Made by a program: the position numbers and the translations under genes. A model generated the notes under the pieces. The model saw only the letters and a program-made list of their open reading frames with translations. It searched no databases and had not been told where the DNA came from. From Monosiga brevicollis MX1 (Eukaryota > Opisthokonta > Choanoflagellata > Craspedida > Salpingoecidae): 64,000 bases of DNA. Location: NCBI RefSeq assembly GCF_000002865.3, contig NW_001865073.1:20780-84779 (forward strand), in the 5' to 3' direction. Positions 56,801 through 64,000 of this stretch are shown piece by piece; the first letter of the stretch is position 1, and each line of letters opens with the position of its first letter.

Positions 56801-59227
56801 GTCAGCGTGGACGACACTGTCAGCTTGTGGTCCAACAAGCAAACCTTTGTTGAGGAGCCCGTTATCTCATACAACATCTTTCCCGCGGGTCTTGCCGCTG
56901 CCGACTTCGATCAAGACGGTGATCTCGATCTACTCAACATGGGTACCACCGGCTTTTGGTATGAGAACAATGGCTTTGGAACCTTTTCTCATCAGCGCGC
57001 AGTGACATCACGAGCAAGTCGAGGTGTGAGCGTGGCAGATTTTGACCTCAATGGCCGCCCTGATGCCGTTTGCGCCGAGCCTGACTTGAATACCTTCTCC
57101 GTCCTTCTGTCCACGCTGTACGTCTGGCTCGATGTGTGGGACTGGTGGAGATGGAGCTTTTTTTCTCTCTCTCTTTTCTTTTTTCCACGCTCAAATGTTT
57201 TTCCTTGTTTGCCCTAAACCATCTCTTTCGGCCATCAACTCGATGCAAAAGGGCGTAGATTGAAGCCTCTCACCATCACTGTTTTGTGTTTTTCTCTTGT
57301 AGAACCTCAGAATGGGTGACATCAACGACAACTCCCCAGACCACGACCACCTCCGATCCTCAAACACCAGCCACTCATGCTGCTGCCTCCGCCAGCCCCT
57401 TTTCCACCGAGACATTGGTTGTTATCGTTGTTTTGCTAGCAGTCGCAGCAGCCGCCACAGCTGTCTGGTGCTTTTTACGCCTTCGCCGACGCACCGTGGT
57501 TGGAGATCTTGAGACCAGCACTGTCCCAATGTCAGCAGCTGGTCAGCTAGAAATGTGCTTGCTCGAATTTTCTGGCCAAATCAAGAGTTTGACTGCTGCT
57601 CAACCGGAGCACAGGGACTGGGTGCTGGTGCCTGGGTACGTCCATTGCCCGTGCAATCAACTCGAACACTATTTTTCAATTTTTTAACTTTTTTTCGCAT
57701 GTTTTAGGGCCGCACTGAAACGAAAGCAGTGTTTGGGTAAAGGAAATTTTGGGAGTGTATATGCGGTACGTGCCTTGTTTAACCAAGAGGCTATTTTGTT
57801 GCCCCGGCTCCGCTGAACCGACATGCATGTTGTGTCACAGGCCACGCCCGTCAGCCACATGGATGTCTTCCAGCGCCCCGCAGTCGCACTCAAGGTTTTT
57901 GAGGGCATCGAGGTGAGTTTGGCAGCTCACGGGAACATTTGCTGACCGATTTCGAACAAACATCTCATTGCACGGTTGCGCGTAGAATACTGATTTCCGG
58001 GCCGTCATGATGGAAGCGGCACTGATGCACACAGTAGCACAACACCCCAACATTGTGTCGCTGCTGGCGGTTGTGCATGACTGGTTTGTTTGGCATTGCA
58101 TTGCCTTGTGGGCGTTCTTGGTTCATTTCAATTCACCCTCGACCCTGGCGGGCAAACATAGTATTCCAGTGGCCTTGGTGCTGGAACTGGCTGATTTGGG
58201 CGACTTGCGGCGATTTCTACGCCAATCTCATCAGGGCGGTCTCTCTCAAGCCGACCTGACCGAATTGTGGGGTGACGTGGCCTCGGGCCTGGCCCACGTT
58301 CATGCCTGTCGCTTGGTACATCGTGATTTAGCCAGCCGCAACGTGCTGTTGTTCACGCAAGGAGCGGGCCGCCCCACCGCCAAGCTTGCAGACTTTGGGT
58401 GTAAGCGTGTTCGAAGCTGTGTTGTGCCATCGCTCCGCTTGGCTCGACCTTGAGGCCTGCTGGTTTGTTCACCCCTTTTTTTGTTGTCTTTGTGGCTGCA
58501 TGTCTACAATGGGACGTTGATGATCGTGGTGGTGGTGGTGGTGGTGGTGGTGGTGCTTGTGGATAGTGGGTCGATATGTAACACAGGAATCCGATTATTA
58601 TCGCTCGACGAGCCAACTTGACTTGCCTTTCCGATGGATGGCACCGGAAGCATTGCGTGCGGGCAAATTTTTGATGGCATCGGACATTTGGTCCTTGGGT
58701 GTGGTTGCGTGGGAGGTGAGCACTGGTCTTGCAGCATTTGTGATTTTGTGAACCGCATATCACAAGGCCATTGCATACGAGTGGTGTTGAATGTTGGTCT
58801 TTAGTCTCTCATGTCTGATGCCTGTTCTCCAGATATTCAACCCTGAAAGTAGCCCCTATGGTCTTCAAACGCTGCAAATGATCATGGAAGCTCTGTCAGC
58901 CGGGATTCGCCTCAGCCTTGACAACGTGCCCAAGCCGCTGAGACCGTGCGTCGTAGTTGATGCGATGATCGTGATGACTGTAGTCTGGATACGCTCTTTG
59001 CGCGACGTCGATGCGTTCTCATCTCGACGCTGACCCATGCCACTCTTAGGTTCATTCATGAGTGCTGGCAGGCCAATCCAACGGCACGCCCAACAGCCGA
59101 CGCCGCCGCCACGGCAGCCACAGCAGCCAGTCTGGCCCTCCGCAACAGTCACCAAACCAATGCTACCTTTGACGCCACCACCGCCGCCGCCGCCCTCATG
59201 GCCGACACCAGCGAGAGTGTGCTCTAA
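53822..59227 (+). CDS. Receptor tyrosine kinase with FG-GAP/VCBS beta-propeller ectodomain
   Basis: Exons: about 53822-57117, 57303-57635, 57707-57765, 57841-57912, 57986-58083, 58162-58400, 58567-58715, 58833-58945 and 59050-59227. The signal peptide is [20 protein letters not shown]. One 3.3-kb exon encodes some 19 calcium-loop motifs of the D-x-D-x-DG-x-x-D type ([26 protein letters not shown] and so on), in FG-GAP/VCBS repeats as in integrin alpha heads. A Thr/Pro-rich stalk and a membrane helix ([20 protein letters not shown]) follow. The kinase shows [33 protein letters not shown], then [13 protein letters not shown] and [12 protein letters not shown], so it looks catalytically intact. 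A C-terminal alanine-rich tail ends DTSESVL. The upstream in-frame ATG at 53786 was rejected because the hydrophobic signal follows the second one. Confidence 0.92.
58528..58557. repeat. (GGT)n run in a kinase intron
   Basis: GGTGGTGGT over about 30 bp, ahead of the acceptor of the exon that begins just after DFG. Confidence 0.85.
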
Positions 59228-59420
59228 ACTAAACGACACCATCGTAGTGAGAGAGGAGAGAGAGAGAAGAGAGAGAGAAGAGAGAGTGTGTTAATCGAGA
59301 AACAAAAAGCCACATAAAGAAAACAACTGTTCTTAACATACTTTACATGGCAACGACAATAATGTCAGAAAATACACAAACGCAAAGTGTTTTGGCGCCC
59401 GTGATGATCCAATGCGCGCG

Positions 59421-59455
<35 letters not shown>

Positions 59456-59888
59456 GTTCAGAACAGGTGCGTGGCGGATCGGGAAGGGGCGGCCGACGGG
59501 TTCACAACAAGCAACGAGCACAGCGTGTTGCGTGTCATCGGGCTCCCTTCTGCCGGGCTCATCGGGCTCCCTTCTGCCGGGCTGGGTGGTTGATGTTTTC
59601 ATCTATCGGTCGATGAATCGCAGCTTCTTCCATCTTCTCTTTGTGTTCTTTTTTTGGTTGGCAGACACATCAGCCGCCTTTTCGCGATTGCGCGTCTCAT
59701 GTCGTGTCCGTGCCTTCCTTGACATGCATCTTGCAAACCCCGCCTCCCACAGGAACTGCACTCACCTCTTGCGCGTGACAATCATCGGTTCCGGGCTACC
59801 GGCTGAGCCCGCCCACACTTGTTGAAGTTTTGTGAGTGGTTGGCACCGGGGTTACATCTGCCGCCGTGCGGCGCCCCTTCCCTTCACC
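59228..59888. other. Intergenic region with GA, CT and a 23-bp duplication
   Basis: A GAGAGAGAAGA run is at 59248-59288 and a CT run at 59426-59450. A tandem pair of ATCGGGCTCCCTTCTGCCGG lies near 59537-59583. Open frames here seem non-coding. The CT run is on the sense strand of the next gene. Confidence 0.5.
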
Positions 59889-61393
59889 ATGAGCGCCAAG
59901 AAACATGCCATCGAGAACAATCTCGAAGCTGGATTCTTCAGCAAGATGAGCTCACTCAGCATTAACGAGCCCTATGAGCGCAAGATCAAGCGTAGGTAGC
60001 TGACCGGACCGACGCTTGGCAAGTCGCTCCAAGCCAAATCGCCTGGCTCACCTCGACGCCTGGCTGCGCCCCCTTGATGCAGCTTTGTCCAGCACCAAGG
60101 GCAAGCAGATGATGGTTTCACGCGGAGGCGATCTCTTCGAGAAGAAGCCCCCTCGTGCATTTGAGGTTTGTCCTGCATACTCTGCTCCATCCAGGCATGC
60201 ATCGCTTGTCAACGGTGGCGTCTGCATGACTTGCTTCTCTCTTGGTGGGTGGCTGGTCTACAGGGCGAAGCCTATTTTGACCCGGTTAAATACCAGCACA
60301 AGCTTGAGCGCAAGGCCAAGCAGAAGCAGTTGACCTATCGCTTCAACCCCGGTGGCAAGGGTTGCGACACCTTTGATGGACCCATCTCGCACATGGATCC
60401 CCGCTCACGCCCCGTCAAAAAGAGTGCCAAGGAGCCACGCAACTTCCTGACCAATCCCGGCAAGAAGGGAACCGGCTTTGGGTTTTCAGGCGTAACTCTC
60501 AGTCAGTTGATTGCTTCTCGCTCTCTTCAGTTTTCCCTTGGAATGGGCACATGCCTTCACGTTTGACGGCAGCCCAATGGTCAAAGCGATTGAGCGTATT
60601 GTGCTGCCCGCGCTGCCCGCGTCTCACCTCGCGGTCCCGACGTTTGTAGGTCAGCCGGCTTACCTGCCGCAAGATTTCGAGTCCGAGCAGCGTCTCGAGC
60701 TCACTCGGTATGCCACACCTTGTGCCTCTGGGCTTACCTGCGATGTCTCGGGACTCTCTTGTCTTGAGTTAAAACCTTGCTGCCTTGTGGGTACACCCCT
60801 GACAATTTGGTTTCATTCCCGTGCGCAGCAAAAAACTTGAGCCTCGCGGAAAGCGCTTTCAAACTGTTGTGCGCAGCAGTTCCAACGGCACCTTTGACTC
60901 CAATCCCTATCGTCCCTATTGTACGTGGGCTCCTTCTACAGCGCCGAGTTCCAACAAGTGTTTGGCCGAACCATCTCACGCCATGGCTCGGTGTGGCCCG
61001 CGTTTTCTAGCTGGGAAGCTCCCGCGTCCGCGTACAACCCCGGCTGCCAAGGCGAAAGAGCCAGTGGTCCCGTTCAAGCCGACCTCTACTTCGGGCTCGC
61101 GCAAGGCGGTGGCGGGTAAAACGTCTCACCTGGACACGTTCTCCCCATTCAGCTATGCCCCAGACCCATATCAGAAGAAGACCAAGGTAGAGTGCAGCGC
61201 TGATGCCTGAACATCTGCTACAAAGTCGTGAGCTTTGGCTCGTCACTTACACCATTTTGTCTTATCGCAGAAGAAGACAAAGGCCAACCCCAAAACCTTT
61301 CGACCAACAGCTCCGGCCAAGTCGAGCTACGTCCGCTCCCCCATGGCCATGACAGTCACACGTTCCGTTCGTGCCCAATCTGGGCGCTCTTAG
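59889..61393 (+). CDS. CFAP96: Cilia- and flagella-associated protein 96 (C4orf47/UPF0602 family)
   Basis: This is a flagellar/centrosomal protein family found in organisms with motile cilia. Exons read: 59889-59991, 60083-60165, 60264-60501, one or two exons around 60590-60915, then about 61040-61185 and 61271-61393. Family landmarks appear in order: AGFFSKMSSLSINEPY near the start, STKGKQMM, FEGEAYFDPVKY, NFLTNPGKKGTGFGF (the most conserved block), RGKRFQTVV followed by SNPY, VVPFKPTSTSGSRK, FSYAPDPYQKK and a basic C-terminus RSPMAMTVTRSVRAQSG. The exon around 60590-60700 (PALPASHLAVPTFVG) is weakly supported. Its presence agrees with a flagellate host. Confidence 0.82.
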
Positions 61394-61779
61394 CTCCTGC
61401 CCCGTTTGCCGTTGCTGAGCCGTTTGAGTGGCGTCAAGTTGCAGCCATGGCCTGTCATCAACTGACGCTGTGAGGCTGCACATCACACGTCATTCAGACA
61501 AAGTGTCTGAACACACTGCTGCTGTTGCAGCGCGAGTAGCTGGGTGTCCATGTCTTTTTTTTGCTGAACGGTGTGTCGTTGCTCCGCCTCCCCTATTTGG
61601 TCACACCCTCATGTGCATAGACGTCTGGGAGGAAGCAGGGTAAATACTGACCAAACCTGAAATTGATTATCATTCAATTTGACATCCGAGTTTGGAAACG
61701 CTTGATTTGCGTTTGCAAGCTAGTAGCCGGCCTGTCCGATCGATCCCGCATAACCAACGCAGCCAACCCTGTGCGCAAC
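61394..61779. other. Convergent 3' region
   Basis: Gap between CFAP96 (+) and DNLZ (-). No feature recognised. Confidence 0.4.
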
Positions 61780-62840
61780 TCAAGCATTGTTTTTGGGCCG
61801 GTCCTTCTCTTCACTGTGGTGAGGCGCTTCATCTGACGGGTTTGAGCCAGTGTCGCTACGCTTGATGCCCTGCGCGGCCAAAAGCTCCTCCATGTCCCTG
61901 CGGGGGAGGTGGTAGAACCATACATGAATCCTGGTCAACGAAGCGAAAAGTGTAGGTGCCGACTTGTCCAATGAGAGCTTACCGGCCCTCAAACGTGGTT
62001 CGACGCTCCACCTGCCCGCCTTTGGCAGCGACAAAATCCTCCACGTTGCTGCACGGCACCACGCAGTGTGTGCGCATGAGGCGCGAGTGTCCATGACAGA
62101 CGCAGCAAGCATGACTTTGAGTGCAGGTGTACAAACCGGCCGTCTTCCTCGTTGAACCAGCCCAAGTTGTCAGCCACTAGATGCAGGGCCTTACACCCGT
62201 CACACCGCACAATCACGACGCCTGAATCCGGTGAAAGCGTCAGCGTGGCGTGTCAGCCTGTTCTGGACCGCCACGCCTTCATCCTTCTCCCAGCGGCACC
62301 GAAAGCTTGGACGCACCTTTGTGATAGGAGTGCTTGCTAAAAGTTTTTTGCTGCCGATGTTGACACTGATTGCAAGTGAACAGCATGGTGTATGTTGGCT
62401 CTACCGTGCCTATATCCCAGGCCAGCGGAGCGCCGAGCGCTGAGTTCTGAAACGTGGTCACCACAACCAGATGCGGCAAAAGGCCACAAGCAAGCCAACA
62501 GATAGGCAGGATACCCTTGACAGGAGACCCTTGACATGCCACAGCAAGACTCGCACGACGACGCAGCAGTCCACGCCGCAGACGCACCCAGTGGTTGACC
62601 GGTATCCTCATCAAGACCTGTTGTAACATCTGCTGGGTCACCACCTCGCTCTTCGGCCAAACCTCGCACGCCCCAACCTCGCCGCAGCGGCCGCGCACAC
62701 AAAGCCAACTCTTGCCGCCGCAAACTAGCTGCCAATCCCACACTACGACGCCATCCCGACCCCGTCGCAACCCCAGAACCCACAGCAGACCCCGACGCCT
62801 TGACTGCCGCCGCCGCTGTCGTCGCCACTCGCCGCCACAT
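61780..62840 (-). CDS. DNLZ: DNL-type zinc-finger protein (Zim17/HEP1), mitochondrial Hsp70 escort
   Basis: Zim17/HEP1 keeps mitochondrial Hsp70 soluble and active during protein import and Fe-S assembly. Exon 1 starts MWRRVATTAAAAVKASGSAV, an arginine/alanine-rich targeting sequence, and is read to a donor near GLAEERG. Exon 2 has LFTCNQCQHRQQKTFSKHSY. Exon 3 has GVVIVRCDGCKALHLVADNL then GWFNEEDGR. The two CxxC pairs bind zinc, and DNLGWF is the family signature. Next comes a 66-nt exon (about 61982-62047, NVEDFVAAKGGQVERR) and then the last exon (about 61780-61904, DMEELLAAQGIKRSD). Both exons resemble the single helix seen at this point in animal DNLZ. The 66-nt exon starts and ends in the same phase, so it can be skipped without a frame change. 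Confidence 0.88.
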
Positions 62841-63285
62841 GTTGCTGAGCTGCTTTTGAAACGGATCTGCAATGCCTTAAAAGTAAATTACTTTACAATA
62901 GCAACGTGTCAGCCAACTGATCCTTTTGACAAACAGACTGAAATACTTTTATGGCTTTGAAGTATAAGAAGTATTTTAAACGATATCCATTACGTACAGA
63001 TGGCCCAAAGAGTTGTGATAAATAAGTAAAATACTAGACTGCAAATCCGGTAAAAGTTGTCGCTGCTCTCTTAGCAACCCTCTCCTCTGTCTGTGTGTGT
63101 GTGTGTGTGTGTTGCGATTTTTTTTTTCATTTTTTTTTAAAAACGGCAGCGCCATCGCAAAAGGGGGGCATCGGTGAAGGCCTTTGACGCACTCGCACCC
63201 GTTGCTGCAACGAGACCAGCGCCTGCGTTTGCACTCTAGGCGTTACTTGGCTTTGAAAGGAAGGTGCAGACGTTGACCATCAACC
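62841..63285. promoter_or_regulatory. Divergent promoter region, DNLZ (-) and CFAP206 (+)
   Basis: An AT-richer segment lies at 62870-63050, a GT run at 63088-63110 and T-rich runs near 63118-63138. No gene seen. Confidence 0.35.
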
Positions 63286-64000
63286 ATGGCGCAGGCTGAG
63301 ATGGTGGTGCGCACCATCCTGCGCAATGTGCTCGACATCTGTGAGGCGAAAAACGTCTCCATCGTGCAGTCGCTGGAACGAAGCACTGCTCAGGCCCTGA
63401 TCGGCAACCTCGTGCGTATTTTTGCCACCCCCACACGTTCATGCCAGCTGGTGACCATTTGCCTGCAACGTTGCGTCTTCTGGCTCAGATCATACATGGC
63501 CTGCCCGTCTTCCTTTAACATCGAATTCTCTCTCTCCCCCTCGCTCTCTCCCTCTCTCTCGTGGCAGATCAAAGCCGTCATTCTCGATCCCAACAGTGGC
63601 TTCAGCCCCGACCAGACGCTCGCGCCCCAGCATATCACCGCTCTCACCGAGGTAAAGTCTCATGCCACACACCTGGCGCGTTTTTTCGTTGCAAAGCACT
63701 CGGCATGCTTGCGTGTCGGGCTCGTAATTTCAAGGCGTTGGGATCACGCTGGACCCAAGCCCCTGTCTTACCTCATGCGTCCCGTGCCCCCTTCCGTAGC
63801 AAGTGGCAGACATGCTGCTCACCAACAACGTGGGTGTGCAAGCTGTTGTCCTTCAAGTCATTTTCGGTGCCAATTTCAAGACCATCGGTAAGTTTGTTTG
63901 GTTTTTTTGCCACTTTTCAAGCTCAAGAGTACCTCAGGCAGGACGCGCAAGGAACGTGTGATGCTTTATAAACTCGATCATTGACCAACGAATTGTAGAG
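63286..64000 (+). CDS. CFAP206: Cilia- and flagella-associated protein 206, 5' part
   Basis: CFAP206 is a radial-spoke/axoneme protein of motile cilia. The first three exons are in the window, at about 63286-63411, 63568-63651 and 63800-63887. A fourth appears to begin at the last two bases. The start context is ACCATGG. Reading gives MAQAEMVVRTILRNVLDICE, then IKAVILDPNSGFSPDQTL and QVADMLLTNNVGVQAVVLQV. The block KAV-I/V-LDP-x-x-GF-x-x-D-x-TL is the N-terminal signature of CFAP206. The rest lies beyond the right edge. Intron 1 contains a CT tract ahead of its acceptor. Confidence 0.78.

Overview
The window looks like nuclear DNA of a unicellular relative of animals, most probably a choanoflagellate of the Monosiga/Salpingoeca kind. 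This is inferred from content, not from any database match. It is GC-rich and gene-dense, with many short GT-AG introns. It holds two transmembrane receptor tyrosine kinases with unusual ectodomains, a STARD3-type sterol-transfer protein, animal-type CPT1 and SEL1L, and two flagellar genes (CFAP96, CFAP206). Genes lie on both strands with no operon logic. The gaps are filled with CT/GA, CA and homopolymer tracts.

Left third (1-23 kb): a partial C2H2 zinc-finger gene (-) at the edge; an ankyrin gene (-) in which each repeat is its own 99-nt exon; a membrane-anchored ATP-grasp protein (+); SPTLC1 of serine palmitoyltransferase (-); dihydrolipoamide dehydrogenase (+); an intronless Mx-like dynamin (-); CPT1 (-); then about 4 kb of simple repeats and a duplicated TATA-bearing segment.

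Middle (23-46 kb): SEL1L (+), a small basic protein (-), a receptor tyrosine kinase with L domains and FN3 domains (+), a candidate tRNA with a large insertion (-), a COA1-like mitochondrial protein (+), a long cysteine-rich secreted protein (-), DCAF4 (+), STARD3 with a phospho-FFAT-type motif (-), and a small MGC-starting protein (+).

Right third (46-64 kb): a GH20 hexosaminidase with a C-terminal ricin-like domain (-), a short Tc1/mariner-type element next to a minisatellite, a second ankyrin gene paralogous to the first (-), an FG-GAP-repeat receptor tyrosine kinase (+), CFAP96 (+), DNLZ/Zim17 (-) and the start of CFAP206 (+).

The genes are mostly independent housekeeping functions: mitochondrial fuel use and biogenesis (CPT1, DLD, COA1, DNLZ), sphingolipid and sterol handling (SPTLC1, STARD3), ER quality control (SEL1L), ubiquitin ligase targeting (DCAF4), lysosomal glycan breakdown (hexosaminidase) and flagellum structure. 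Two receptor kinases add signalling. Gene models were built by reading splice sites by eye. Internal exon borders may be off by a few bases.
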